Counted from the first letter of the stretch, positions 24,218 to 32,226 are shown. The stretch is 43,977 bases of DNA from an uncultured Collinsella sp. (GCA_902478365.1 CABSKX010000013.1:1-43977); one strand, 5' to 3'. Notes: generated by a model not told the origin, from the sequence alone. Numbers and translations: made by a program.

Positions 24218-24955
24218 ATGGATAACTATTTGGACTTGATGCGCGCTCGCCGCGAGCAGATTCTGGAGCGTTTTTATGCGGCACTCGATCGCGCGGGCCG
24301 TCCCCACGATGCCGCGCGCCTGATTGCCGTCTCCAAGACTGTTGGCGTCGATGAGACCGTTGCCGCTATTCAGGTGGGGTATCGCCATTTTGCCGAGAAC
24401 CGCCCGCAGGAGCTCGTTCGCAAGCTTGCGGGCCTCGCGGAGCATCCGGAGCTACCCGAGGTGCGCTTCGATATGATCGGCAACCTGCAGACCAACAAGA
24501 TCAATGCGGTTCTGGGCTCGGCCGAGCTGATTCATTCGGTAAGCTCGCTGCATTTGGCTCAGGCTATCTCGAGCCGTGCGGTCCGCAAGATTGAGGCGGG
24601 CGAGCTCTTCGGCCCCCAGCGCGTGCTGATCGAGGTCAATGTGAGCGGCGAGGAGTCCAAGGGCGGCTTTTCGCCCGACGAGGTTCGAGACGCCGCAGGT
24701 GAGCTTGCGGAGCTTGAGGGAATTTGTGTGCAGGGCCTTATGACTATGGCACCCCGGGGGAATAAGGATGTGGCGCGCCGCACCTTTGCCGGACTTCGCG
24801 AGCTAAGGGATGAGCTTGAGGCGACCCACTCCGACCTGAGCCTGCCCGAACTTTCCTGCGGCATGAGCGAGGACTTTGAGCCTGCCCTTGAGGAAGGCTC
24901 TACGCTCGTTCGCCTGGGCAGGGTAGTATTTAGCCCGGAGTTTGCAGTAAAATAA
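24218..24955 (+). CDS. yggS: PLP-binding protein YggS/YlmE/PLPBP family
   Basis: Pyridoxal-phosphate homeostasis protein with an alanine-racemase-like TIM barrel but no known catalytic role. The 245-residue protein carries the PLP lysine Lys40 in LIAVSKTVG, FAENRPQELVRK, FDMIGNLQTNK (family: HFIGxLQxNK), LIEVNVSGEESKGG, LMTMAP and LSCGMSEDFEPALEEGSTLVRLGR. The ATG at 24218 is chosen because GGAGG lies nine bases upstream; a longer frame would start inside the preceding hairpin. Its place between ftsZ and sepF is the usual Gram-positive order. Confidence 0.94.
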   Translation: MDNYLDLMRARREQILERFYAALDRAGRPHDAARLIAVSKTVGVDETVAAIQVGYRHFAENRPQELVRKLAGLAEHPELPEVRFDMIGNLQTNKINAVLGSAELIHSVSSLHLAQAISSRAVRKIEAGELFGPQRVLIEVNVSGEESKGGFSPDEVRDAAGELAELEGICVQGLMTMAPRGNKDVARRTFAGLRELRDELEATHSDLSLPELSCGMSEDFEPALEEGSTLVRLGRVVFSPEFAVK

Positions 24956-25015
24956 GGCTCTGAAGTGCGCACTGATTATCGGAGCGCCTGCACTAAACCG
25001 CGAGAGGACACAACC

Positions 25016-25741
25016 ATGGGCTTCCTTGACGAGATTAAAAATAAGATGCACCTGGGCGGCCAGCAGGGTTACGACCAGGGTTATGGTCAGGACGACGACT
25101 ACGGCTACGATGACGGCTATGACGACGGCTACCAAAACAACGGTTACAGCGGTGCCTCGGGCGAGGGCTTCTACACCCAGGATGAGCCGAGCAACGGCCT
25201 GTTGGGTCAGACGCGCCGCGGCGAGGCCGAGTCGGTGGCCGTGTACACACGCTCCGGTCAGCTGGTCGGCGATGATTCTCGCCATGCTACGACCTACAAC
25301 CCGCCATCGCGCTCGCAGGAGACGGTTGCGGGCGGTTATCGTCCCGGTGCCTACGACACGCCGTCGAGCTATGCCGAGAGCACACGCGCCCGCGCTGCTG
25401 CCCCCGCACCTGCTCCCTCACCGAGCGATGCCTCGGCGTATGCGAGCAACATCATCAACGCTACGCCGCAGCTGCCGGCTTATGTCCTGCGCCCCGAGAG
25501 CTATGACGACGTGGAGACCGTCGTGCGCCGCGTGCGCACCAAGCAGCCTGTCGCGCTGATTTTTGTGGGCGTTCGTACCGAGGTCGCCAAGCGCGTCCTG
25601 GACTTCTCCTACGGCTTTGCCTGCGGCCTGGGTGCCACCGTCAAAGAGGTGGGCGATCGCGTGTTTATGGTGCTGCCCGCCGGTTGCGAGGTCAAGGATT
25701 CGGACCTCAAAAAGCTCCGTGCCGACGGCTACCTTAAGTAA
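25016..25741 (+). CDS. sepF: Cell division protein SepF
   Basis: Membrane-tethering FtsZ partner that replaces FtsA in actinobacteria. 241 residues: a short amphipathic N-terminal helix (MGFLDEIKNKMHL), a long low-complexity linker rich in Gly, Tyr, Asp and Gln (YDQGYGQDDDYGYDDGYDDGYQNNGY, about residues 19-45, then Ser/Ala/Pro to 145), and the conserved DUF552 domain at about 155-235 (RPESYDDVETVVRRVRTKQPVALIFVGVRTEVAKRVLDFSYGFACGLGATVKEVGDRVFMVLP). The Tyr/Gly/Asp repeat is more extensive than in most SepF. The ATG follows GAGAGGA. Confidence 0.94.
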   Translation: MGFLDEIKNKMHLGGQQGYDQGYGQDDDYGYDDGYDDGYQNNGYSGASGEGFYTQDEPSNGLLGQTRRGEAESVAVYTRSGQLVGDDSRHATTYNPPSRSQETVAGGYRPGAYDTPSSYAESTRARAAAPAPAPSPSDASAYASNIINATPQLPAYVLRPESYDDVETVVRRVRTKQPVALIFVGVRTEVAKRVLDFSYGFACGLGATVKEVGDRVFMVLPAGCEVKDSDLKKLRADGYLK

Positions 25742-25762
25742 AGACAAGACGAGGAGATTCTC

Positions 25763-26044
25763 ATCAACATCTACACCATTGTCCAGCTGGTCAATACGCT
25801 GTTCAACTTTTACTCCACTCTCATCGTGGTTTACTGCCTTATGACGTGGATCCCTATGAAGCAGGGCGGATTGCTACAGGATATCGCCGCCGTCCTCGAT
25901 AGCGTGTGCGGCCCGTGGCTCAATTTGTTCCGCCGGTTTATCCCACCCATGGGCGGCGTCGATTTTTCACCGGTCGTTGCGATTATTGCGTTGCAGTTGG
26001 TGCAGAAGCTGGTTCTGCAACTTCTTATAGGTATACTCATATAA
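25763..26044 (+). CDS. yggT: YggT family membrane protein, apparent non-standard start
   Basis: Small two-helix membrane protein of the division-linked YggT/YlmG family. Family-like sequence begins INIYTIVQLVNTLFNFYSTLIVVYCLMTWIPM (first helix) and continues to LFRRFIPPMGGVDFSPVVAIIALQLVQKLVLQLLIGILI (second helix), about 93 residues. There is no in-frame ATG, GTG or TTG between the sepF stop (25739-25741, same frame) and a GTG at 25826, which would delete most of the first helix. A GAGGAG ribosome site at 25751-25756 is correctly spaced for ATC 25763; ATT 25757 is too close. The function is inferred from family and context (Z-ring or nucleoid positioning). Confidence 0.75.
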   Translation: MNIYTIVQLVNTLFNFYSTLIVVYCLMTWIPMKQGGLLQDIAAVLDSVCGPWLNLFRRFIPPMGGVDFSPVVAIIALQLVQKLVLQLLIGILI

Positions 26045-26106
26045 AACTGGCTTAGTAACTCACGTCGGGCGCACGGCGCCAAGGCGAAGATAAAGGAGAA
26101 CTTGTT

Positions 26107-26784
26107 ATGGCTATTACCCCTGCTGACATTCAGGCTCAGACCTTCTCTGAGGCCAAGCGCGGCTACGATCCCGCCGAGGTCGACGTCTTCCTGGAGACCC
26201 TGTCCTCTGAGGTCGATGCCATGCTCGCCAAGATTGTCGATCTTAAGGGTCGTCTGACCGCCACCGAGCAGCAGCTCGCCGATACGCAGGCCCAGCTTGC
26301 TCAGGCTCAGGACGCTGCCGCACAGGCCGTTCCCGCCGCCCCTGTGGCCGCTCCTGCACCCGACTTCTCCGCTCAGGAGCGCCAGATTTCCGCTGCCCTG
26401 ATTGCTGCCCAGCAGACCGCCGAGGGCATCGTCAACGACGCCAACGAGAACGCTGACCGTATCCGTAACGAGGCCGACGCCAAGGCCCGCGAGGTCATCC
26501 GCCAGGCCCTGACCGAGAAGCAGGCCGAGCTTGAGGAGATCGACCGTCTTAAGGCTTCCCGCGAGGAGTTTAAGGCCGAGTACCTCAAGCTCATCCAGCA
26601 CTTCATGGACGATGCTCAGAACTCCTTCCCGTCCGGTCTCATGGCTTCTACGCCGGTCGGTTCCGCCGCTTCTCCGGCTGTGACCGTTCCCGCTGCCGAG
26701 CCGCTGCCCGTCGCCGAGCCGGTTATCCCCGTTGCCGATCCCTTCGCACCGATCGACAACTTCGCCGCCGACGACCTGGACTAA
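26107..26784 (+). CDS. divIVA: DivIVA-domain cell division/polar growth protein
   Basis: Coiled-coil scaffold that senses curved membrane at septa and poles. 225 residues. The N-terminal lipid-binding domain has the family pattern AQTFSEAKRGYDPAEVDVFLETL, followed by a coiled coil (about 30-70), an Ala/Pro linker (about 70-95), a second coiled coil rich in Glu, Arg and Ala (95-165) and a Pro/Ala/Val C-terminal tail. The ATG follows AAAGGAG. It ends the yggS-sepF-yggT-divIVA group and has its own terminator. Confidence 0.93.
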   Translation: MAITPADIQAQTFSEAKRGYDPAEVDVFLETLSSEVDAMLAKIVDLKGRLTATEQQLADTQAQLAQAQDAAAQAVPAAPVAAPAPDFSAQERQISAALIAAQQTAEGIVNDANENADRIRNEADAKAREVIRQALTEKQAELEEIDRLKASREEFKAEYLKLIQHFMDDAQNSFPSGLMASTPVGSAASPAVTVPAAEPLPVAEPVIPVADPFAPIDNFAADDLD

Positions 26785-26810
26785 CATCCAGCTATCATGT
26801 AGCGCCTAGA

Positions 26811-26839
26811 AAGGGCCCGCAGCTTGCGGGTCCTTTTTT
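26811..26839 (+). terminator. Rho-independent terminator after divIVA
   Basis: Eleven-bp stem (26811-26821 / 26825-26835) with one G-U pair and a GCT loop, running into TTTTTT. Confidence 0.9.
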
Positions 26840-26856
26840 GTGGCTGTATGCAGCCT

Positions 26857-26903
26857 GCAAAACAAAACGCCGAGTCCTGCGTTTGAGGGCACAGAACTCG
26901 GCG
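26857..26903 (-). terminator. Rho-independent terminator after the nitroreductase gene
   Basis: On the minus strand the arms CGCCGAGTTCTG / CAGGACTCGGCG form a 12-bp stem with one wobble pair, followed by TTTTGTTTT. A second inverted repeat with 9-bp arms (GTAGATTTT/AAAATCTAC, 26923-26931 and 26945-26953) overlaps the stop codon. Confidence 0.8.
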
Positions 26904-26949
26904 AATGGGTGAGCGGTCAAAGGTAGATTTTAAGGCATGTCCCAAAAAT

Positions 26950-27480
26950 CTACTTGAGGAGGAAGTCGGTGTGGGGAATGGTGCGGGCCTCGCGATGCTC
27001 GGGATCGGCGATATGGTCGGCAGGATAGCCGCAGACGAGCATGTGATAGGGATAGATGCCCTCGGGCAGGCAGAACTGCTCACAGGCCACCTCGGGCTTA
27101 AAATGGCACACCCAGCACGTACCCAGGCCCTGCTCCTCGGCCTCCATCATCATCTGGTCGCAAACGATCGAGGTGTCGATGGCACTGGAGTTCATCTGGT
27201 CATAAGGGCGCACCCAAGCATCGTCGGTAACGCTGCAGATAAGGAAGATAAGCGGAGCCCCAAAGATAGACCCATCACGAGCAAAACGCGGCTGACAAGC
27301 AGCAGCCTTTTCCAACAACTCCGGAGTATCAAGCACCATCACACGGGTTGGATGATTATTACAGGCAGAAGGGGCAATACGCCCCGCCTCAACAATGGCA
27401 TCCACCACAGCCTGCTCCACAGGACGGTCCTCAAACAAACGACAAGAATACCGAGACCGAGCCAGATCCAAATAAGACAT
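26950..27480 (-). CDS. Nitroreductase family protein
   Basis: FMN-dependent oxidoreductase fold of 176 residues. The N-terminal RYSCRLFEDRPVEQAVVDAIVEAGRIAPSACNNHPTRVMVLD is the classic nitroreductase opening with its Arg and Ser/Asn FMN contacts, and AEEQGLGTCWVCHFKPEVACEQFCLPEGIYPYHMLVCGYPAD matches the second FMN region. The ATG at 27480 is chosen because GGAGGG precedes it. Such proteins reduce quinones, nitro compounds or flavins; the natural substrate cannot be named. It stands alone, convergent with divIVA, with its own terminator. Confidence 0.88.
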   Translation of the reverse strand: MSYLDLARSRYSCRLFEDRPVEQAVVDAIVEAGRIAPSACNNHPTRVMVLDTPELLEKAAACQPRFARDGSIFGAPLIFLICSVTDDAWVRPYDQMNSSAIDTSIVCDQMMMEAEEQGLGTCWVCHFKPEVACEQFCLPEGIYPYHMLVCGYPADHIADPEHREARTIPHTDFLLK

Positions 27481-27642
27481 ACAAGCCCTCCAATAATTTA
27501 ATAACGAAATAAAAGATGACCAAAGGTTACCCAGAGCAACATCCAGCCAAACGCTCAACGCTGCCCAAAGTCATGACTGATGCCAAAGGCGCTTTCAACC
27601 AAAGCCACCGTGCATTCCGCCTATTAGCCAAGGTTCCCAATG

Positions 27643-27754
27643 GTGGTACGCAAGGCGAAGGCCCGACACCTATTTACTTTCGAACGACTCTGCCGTGCAG
27701 CCGGAGTGAGAAAGCAAATAGGTGCCGGGCCTTCGCCGGTGGGATGCGTACCGC
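27643..27754. repeat. Long imperfect intergenic hairpin
   Basis: GGCGAAGGCCCG (27654-27665) pairs with CGGGCCTTCGCC (27726-27737), continuing inward with CACCTATTT/AAATAGGTG and CTTTC/GAAAG after single A-C mismatches. Outside lie GGTACGC (27645-27651) and GCGTACC (27746-27752). No T-run follows on either strand, so it is not an ordinary terminator. It lies between the DUF47 and nitroreductase genes, both on the minus strand. Confidence 0.75.
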
Positions 27755-27757
27755 TAA

Positions 27758-28381
27758 TTAACTGTTCTTCATGACAATCGAATCCACAACATCAGCCACA
27801 TTCTCACAGCAGTCAGCGCAGTACTCCAGGAAGGCGTACACGTCACGCCAGGCGATGACCTCGAGCGGATCCTTGCCGTTGACATGCAGGTTGCGCATGG
27901 CGTTGATGTAGAGCTCGTCGGCCTCGGACTCGATCGTGTTGATCTGGATGACGAGTTCGCGCAGGGTCTTGGACTTGCGGTAGTTGGGAAGCTCGACCAT
28001 CAGGTCCTTCATGGCGCGGCAGGCGTCGGTCACCTTGTGGGCGATCACGATGGCATCGGGATGGATGCTCTGGATGTTGGTGAAGTAGACGCGCTGCACG
28101 ACGCCCTCGATACGGTCGAGCACGGTGTCGAGCGAGCAGCTCATCAGGTCCAGGTCCTCGCGCTCAAGCGGGGTGATAAAGGCCGTGAGCAGAGCGTCCT
28201 CAAGCTCATGGTGCTTCTTATCGGCCGCATGCTCGATCGCGTGCATCTTGTTGAGCATATCGTGAATCCTTGCGGGATCGAAGTTCTCGAAAATCTTGGT
28301 GAGCAGCTCAGCGGCCTGGACGGCAAGGTCGGCGCAGGCGACGTAGTTGTCGAAGTAGAACGAATCGGGTTTCTTTGCCAT
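27758..28381 (-). CDS. DUF47 PhoU-like protein (Pit accessory)
   Basis: All-helical PhoU-like protein of 207 residues of the DUF47 (YkaA) family, usually encoded beside Pit phosphate transporters and thought to regulate them. Typical parts are AELLTKIFENFDPARIHDMLNKMHAIEHAADKKHHELEDALLTAFITPLEREDL, with the Glu/His/Asp-rich metal-contact helices, and VIAWRDVYAFLEYCADCCENVADVVDSIVMKNS at the end. ATG with GAAAGGA upstream. It lies 67 bp downstream of pit on the same strand, so the two form one operon. Confidence 0.9.
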   Translation of the reverse strand: MAKKPDSFYFDNYVACADLAVQAAELLTKIFENFDPARIHDMLNKMHAIEHAADKKHHELEDALLTAFITPLEREDLDLMSCSLDTVLDRIEGVVQRVYFTNIQSIHPDAIVIAHKVTDACRAMKDLMVELPNYRKSKTLRELVIQINTIESEADELYINAMRNLHVNGKDPLEVIAWRDVYAFLEYCADCCENVADVVDSIVMKNS

Positions 28382-28448
28382 GGGTGGGTCCTTTCGAGGC
28401 GAAGACGGGTGGGCGAAGTATTGCGGTCCAGATGGACGCTCGGTTTGA

Positions 28449-29498
28449 CTAGATGAACATCATGAACAGCTTGGCCATGACAAAGCTGATGAGTCCGCAG
28501 GCAGGGAAGGTGAAGAACCAGGTGAACATCATGTCCTTGACCACGCCGAAGTTGATGGCCGAAAGGCGCTTGACGGCGCCGACGCCCATGATGGCGCAGG
28601 TCTTGATGTGGGTGGAGGACACAGGGATACCGGTAAGGGTGGCAAGCAGCAGGTTTGCGGCGCCTGCGAGGTCGGCGGAGAAGCCCTGATACTTCTCCAG
28701 CTTGACCATGCTCTGGCCGACGGACTTGATGATGCGCTCGCCGCCCACGCTGGTGCCGATGCCCATGGTGGCCGAGCACAGCAGCATAATCCAGATGGGG
28801 ATGCCGGCATCGCCGACGCTCGTCTGGCCGTTGGCGAAGGCCACGCCTAAAAAGAGCACGCCGATGAACTTCTGTCCATCCTGCGCGCCATGCATAAAGC
28901 TCATGGCCGCGGCACTCGCGATCTGAGCGTATTTAAAGAAGACATTGGCACGTCGCCTATTGGCGGCGGCAAACAGAATCGAGACGAGTTTGCACAGGAT
29001 CCAGCCCATGACAAAGCCCAGGCCGATGGAGAGCGCCAGGCCGTAGATGACCTTCATCCACTCGTGGACGTTGACGCTGTTCGCGCCACCGAGGGCGATG
29101 GCGGCACCGGTCAGGCCGGCGATAAGGCTGTGGCTTTGCGAAGTGGGGATACCAAAACGCGATGCCGTGGCACCGTAGACGACGATGGAAAACAGCGCCG
29201 CGCACAGACAGGCAAGCGCCATGGTGCTGTTTCCGCCAAAGTCGACGATATGTGAGATGGTGTTGGCGACGCTCGCGTTAAAGTGCGTCATGATGAGCAC
29301 GCCGAGGAAGTTGAATGCGGCGCTCATGAGGATGGCGGCGCGGGCGGGCATGCAACGCGTAGTGACGCAGGTCGCGATGGCGTTGGGCGCGTCGGTCCAT
29401 CCGTTGACGAAGATGGCGCCGAGCGCGAGAATCACGGTGACGGCAAGGACTGGGTTCGACACAATTTGGCCGAGGAAGGTTGAGAACGTTACGTCCAT
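28449..29498 (-). CDS. pit: Inorganic phosphate transporter, Pit family
   Basis: Low-affinity phosphate (metal-phosphate) symporter of 349 residues with about ten membrane helices in two inverted halves. The first Pit signature is GWTDAPNAIATCVTTRCMPARAA, where the usual GANDxxNA reads GWTDAPNA; the second is MHGAQDGQKFIGVLFLG. SRFGIPTSQSHSLIAGLTGAAIALGG and GIPVSSTHIKTCAIMGVGAVKR match the conserved PTS(Q/T)S and SSTH motifs. The start has only a weak ribosome site. It pairs with the downstream DUF47 gene and complements the high-affinity Pst system 5 kb away. Confidence 0.93.
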   Translation of the reverse strand: MDVTFSTFLGQIVSNPVLAVTVILALGAIFVNGWTDAPNAIATCVTTRCMPARAAILMSAAFNFLGVLIMTHFNASVANTISHIVDFGGNSTMALACLCAALFSIVVYGATASRFGIPTSQSHSLIAGLTGAAIALGGANSVNVHEWMKVIYGLALSIGLGFVMGWILCKLVSILFAAANRRRANVFFKYAQIASAAAMSFMHGAQDGQKFIGVLFLGVAFANGQTSVGDAGIPIWIMLLCSATMGIGTSVGGERIIKSVGQSMVKLEKYQGFSADLAGAANLLLATLTGIPVSSTHIKTCAIMGVGAVKRLSAINFGVVKDMMFTWFFTFPACGLISFVMAKLFMMFI

Positions 29499-29629
29499 AT
29501 ATGGGCTTTCTCGAAGTTTGCAGACACGTTACAAAAACATGATAAATCGTATCACCTCCTATGGGTTTCTTTACCGAGTTCTGATGGGAGAAGTGAATTT
29601 TTTGGCACTAAAATTGAATATTAGCCCTG

Positions 29630-29658
29630 TTGACCGCGGGTATTCTTTTTGCTAACAC
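29630..29658 (+). promoter_or_regulatory. Candidate promoter upstream of the 29749 gene
   Basis: TTGACC, 17-bp spacer, TAACAC. A second, closer pair lies at 29712-29741 (TTTACA, 18-bp spacer, GATAAT). Confidence 0.4.
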
Positions 29659-29748
29659 GCCATGAGGACACGCGTGCGCGCCCCAACACCCCAAAACCAC
29701 AGTCTGTTCGCTTTACAACATGCAAACACGCGTTCGATAATAGGGGGC

Positions 29749-30087
29749 ATGGAATATCGACAGACAGACGGCAAAACTCGGCGCGTGCACAAGCAGTATG
29801 TGGACGTCGTGGCTCGCATCCTCGCGGGCGGACAGGTCGTGCCGGTCACCGTCTGTTGGGTCGACGGCCGTTGTTTTACGATCGACGAAATTATCTCGAC
29901 CACCGGGTTTGGCCTGATGGTCCACGGCATCCGTACGGCAACATATAAGGTGCGTTTTGGCGGGCACGCGACCGAGTTGTATCTGGAGGACCAGACGCGC
30001 GAGCGGGCGGACGGCTCGCAAGCGCACGTGATGCGTTGGTGGGTCTGGGCCTTTGATCGTACGCTTGAGGGCGAGCGCCGTAGGTAA
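29749..30087 (+). CDS. Small beta-rich unknown protein (DUF6504-like)
   Basis: 112 residues from ATG 29749. The pattern YVDVVARILAGGQVVPVTVCWVDGRCFTIDEIISTTG ... ATYKVRFGGHATELYLED ... RWWVWAFDRT resembles small actinobacterial proteins of the DUF6504 type (strand-rich, a G-x-V-x-P then W-x-DGR core), but this is recall and not a search. No signal peptide, membrane segment or catalytic motif was seen. The GATAAT of the nearer candidate promoter ends seven bases before the ATG, so the message may be leaderless; an upstream in-frame ATG at 29662 would add 29 residues with no family-like content. Function unknown. Confidence 0.7.
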   Translation: MEYRQTDGKTRRVHKQYVDVVARILAGGQVVPVTVCWVDGRCFTIDEIISTTGFGLMVHGIRTATYKVRFGGHATELYLEDQTRERADGSQAHVMRWWVWAFDRTLEGERRR

Positions 30088-30165
30088 GGACGTGCGGCAT
30101 TCGGGTACAATGGCAGGAATCTTGTCACCTACGGCGCTGTCGTGCGCTTTTTGAAAGGACGAAGT

Positions 30166-30861
30166 ATGAACGATATCCAGGGCTATCAGAACGGCCCCAT
30201 CGAGACCGGCACAAGTCGCGCCAAGGAGATGTCGCCGCGCGCGTACAATCTTGCCATGTCTGCCCTCATCTTCTTGGGCTTTTGCGCCATGGGCGCCGGT
30301 GCTTACTTTACGAGCACCATGGCGTTTGCCCGCATGATGATGAGCGGGGCCGCCCTGCCACTGGTCTTTGGCTCGTTTATCCTGACTATTGTCGGCATCG
30401 TCATGATGTCTGCTGCCGCCAGCAAACAGTCCGTGGGCCTGTCCCTTGTGGGCTACGTAATCTTTGCGAGCACCTTTGGCCTGACCGCGTCGTTTGGCCT
30501 TGCCAACTACGACCTGCCCACCATCAACACCGCTTTTATCGCCACGGCCGCCATCACCTTTGTCTTCGGTGCGCTGGGCGTGACCTTCCCCAAGTTCTTC
30601 CAGCGTGTGTACGGCATCGGCTTTGGCATTCTGCTCGCCACGATTCTGGTCGAGATCGTGCTGATGTTCATGGGCGTCTCGCAGTCCATCACCGATCTGA
30701 TCGTGATCGTGGTGTTCGCCGGGTTTATTGGCTACGACACCTATGTTGCCACGACGGTGCCGTCCACGCTGCCCAATGCGGTGCTCATGGCGTCCAATCT
30801 GTTCGTGGACATTATCAACGTGTTCCTGCGCATCCTGAACATTCTCGGTCGTCGCGACTAG
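30166..30861 (+). CDS. Bax inhibitor-1 family membrane protein (YbhL/YccA-like)
   Basis: 231-residue integral membrane protein with about seven helices, matching the BI-1/TMBIM family. A hydrophilic start (to residue 30) precedes the helices; SFILTIVGIVMMSAAASKQSVGLSLVGYVIFASTFGLTASFGLANYDLPTINTAFIATAAITFVFGALGVTFPKFFQRVYGIGFGILL and the late GFIGYDTYVATT ... ALMASNLFVDIINVFLRILNILGRRD are typical; the paired Asp residues near the end form the pH-sensing calcium gate in characterised members. ATG 30166 follows AAAGGA. Physiological role in bacteria is uncertain. A terminator follows. Confidence 0.88.
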   Translation: MNDIQGYQNGPIETGTSRAKEMSPRAYNLAMSALIFLGFCAMGAGAYFTSTMAFARMMMSGAALPLVFGSFILTIVGIVMMSAAASKQSVGLSLVGYVIFASTFGLTASFGLANYDLPTINTAFIATAAITFVFGALGVTFPKFFQRVYGIGFGILLATILVEIVLMFMGVSQSITDLIVIVVFAGFIGYDTYVATTVPSTLPNAVLMASNLFVDIINVFLRILNILGRRD

Positions 30862-30905
30862 CGCGGCGTTGCGACGTTTCCTGCCGGACACGGTAAAACG
30901 ATACG

Positions 30906-30934
30906 AAAGGCGGTCCTTCGGGGCCGTCTTTTTT
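30906..30934 (+). terminator. Rho-independent terminator with UUCG loop
   Basis: AAAGGCGGTCC-TTCG-GGGCCGTCTTT with two G-U pairs, then a T-run to 30934. Ends the Bax-inhibitor-like gene. Confidence 0.9.
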
Positions 30935-31000
30935 GTGCGTGGCGGGGTATCATGGATGGGAAAAAGCCGATAGCGGCAGCGACAGGAAAGGTGGCCACGT

Positions 31001-32149
31001 ATGGCAGATGTCGACAACAGGAACCGTAACCGTAGGTCTAACCGAGCGGGTCAGCCCAATCCCAAGCGCGAGGCGCGTGCCAAGGCCGCCGAGCGCCATG
31101 TGGCGGCTGTGTCCGAGGCCTGCGCCAAGGACATCGAGCGTTCGCTTACCGGCGTGCGCGAGTTCGATGGTATGCCTGCCGGTTTTGTCGCGGCGATGAA
31201 GGCCAAGGCCCAAGCGGCTGCGGCTGCCGAGGAGCCGGTTGCCGAGGTTGTGGAGGCTGACGCTGCCGAGGTTGAGACTGCCGAGGTGGAGGCCGCTGAG
31301 GTGGAGACTGCGGTCGAGTCCGAGGTGGCACCCGAGTTCACCGAGTCGGCCGACGAGGCTGAGTCCGCGCCCGCGGAGGAGGCTGCTCCGGTCCTGCCCG
31401 AGGTCACTGTGCTTGATGCCTCCGCCACGCAGGCAATCCTCGATAACGGCCGCGGCTATGCGCAGTTCTGCGATATGGCCGTGCTTGCCTTCGCCTCGTT
31501 TACCAATCCGGGCGGCGGCTATATCCAGGGCTACCTGGGCCAGGAGGCGACGCTCTGCGCCGATTCGTACTTGTACAACGTGCTCGACAAGCAGCGCAAG
31601 TGGTACGGCGAGAACCGTCGCCACAACATCAACTGCGAGCTGTACCGCAATCGTGCGCTGGTGGTGCCCGCCGTGCGCTTCGATCGCAACCACGTGCACG
31701 CATACGCCGATGTAATCGTTGCCGCCGCACCCAACGTCAGGCGTGCCCGCCAGGAGTACCGCGTGAGCGACGACGCCCTGTTGGATGCCCTGCGCGACCG
31801 TATCCGCTTTGTCCTTGCCGTCTGCGATGAGCTGGGTCGCGAGAAGCTCGTACTGGGTGCTTGGGGCTGCGACAACAACGGCTTTGACGCCGAGGCCGTG
31901 GCAGAGCTCTTCCGCGAGGAGCTCGCATCGGGTGACTTTAAGGTCAAGCAGGTGTTCTTTGCCGTGCCCTCTACGCGCTGGGATGAGGATTTTGCCAAGT
32001 TCGAGCACGTGCTGGCAAGCTTCCCCGAGCGCAACGAGGAGTCCTATGCCCAGGTTGCCGCACGCGCTGCGGCTGCTCGCGCCGCCGAGCAGGCCCAGGC
32101 TGCCGCCGAGGACGATGAGGACGATGACGATTGGCGCAAGTACGTGTAA
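31001..32149 (+). CDS. TIGR02452/PARG-type macrodomain protein with altered catalytic motif
   Basis: 382-residue protein of the microbial PARG-catalytic (TIGR02452, DUF2263) family, whose active members remove ADP-ribose polymers. Basic N-terminus with an Ala-rich helix (1-75), an Ala/Glu/Val-rich low-complexity insert (about 76-134, repeats of the VETAEVEAAEVE type), then the macrodomain core: MAVLAFASFTNPGGGYIQGYLGQEATLCADSYLY and KLVLGAWGCDNNGFDAEAVAELF. The family signature GGG-x6-8-QEE reads GGG (171-173) ... QEA (181-183), so the second, catalytic Glu is Ala183. The GAWGCG diphosphate loop reads GAWGCD. It may bind ADP-ribose without hydrolysing it. Acidic C-terminus. Terminator follows. 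Confidence 0.82.
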   Translation: MADVDNRNRNRRSNRAGQPNPKREARAKAAERHVAAVSEACAKDIERSLTGVREFDGMPAGFVAAMKAKAQAAAAAEEPVAEVVEADAAEVETAEVEAAEVETAVESEVAPEFTESADEAESAPAEEAAPVLPEVTVLDASATQAILDNGRGYAQFCDMAVLAFASFTNPGGGYIQGYLGQEATLCADSYLYNVLDKQRKWYGENRRHNINCELYRNRALVVPAVRFDRNHVHAYADVIVAAAPNVRRARQEYRVSDDALLDALRDRIRFVLAVCDELGREKLVLGAWGCDNNGFDAEAVAELFREELASGDFKVKQVFFAVPSTRWDEDFAKFEHVLASFPERNEESYAQVAARAAAARAAEQAQAAAEDDEDDDDWRKYV

Positions 32150-32174
32150 TCGGTACGTGCCGACAGATAGGTCG

Positions 32175-32207
32175 AGCCGGCGGGAGGGCTGCTCCCGTCG
32201 GCTTTTT
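32175..32207 (+). terminator. Rho-independent terminator after the PARG-like gene
   Basis: Twelve-bp stem AGCCGGCGGGAG / CTCCCGTCGGCT with one G-U pair, GGCTG loop, then TTTTT. It stands between the PARG-like gene and the SGNH hydrolase gene, whose ATG is only 20 bp on. Confidence 0.9.
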
Positions 32208-32226
32208 ACTAAAGGAAGGGCTTACG

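Noticed and set aside
27516..27761. 81-codon plus-strand frame between nitroreductase and DUF47 genes
   Set aside because: Spans the long hairpin, no ribosome site and no family-like content.
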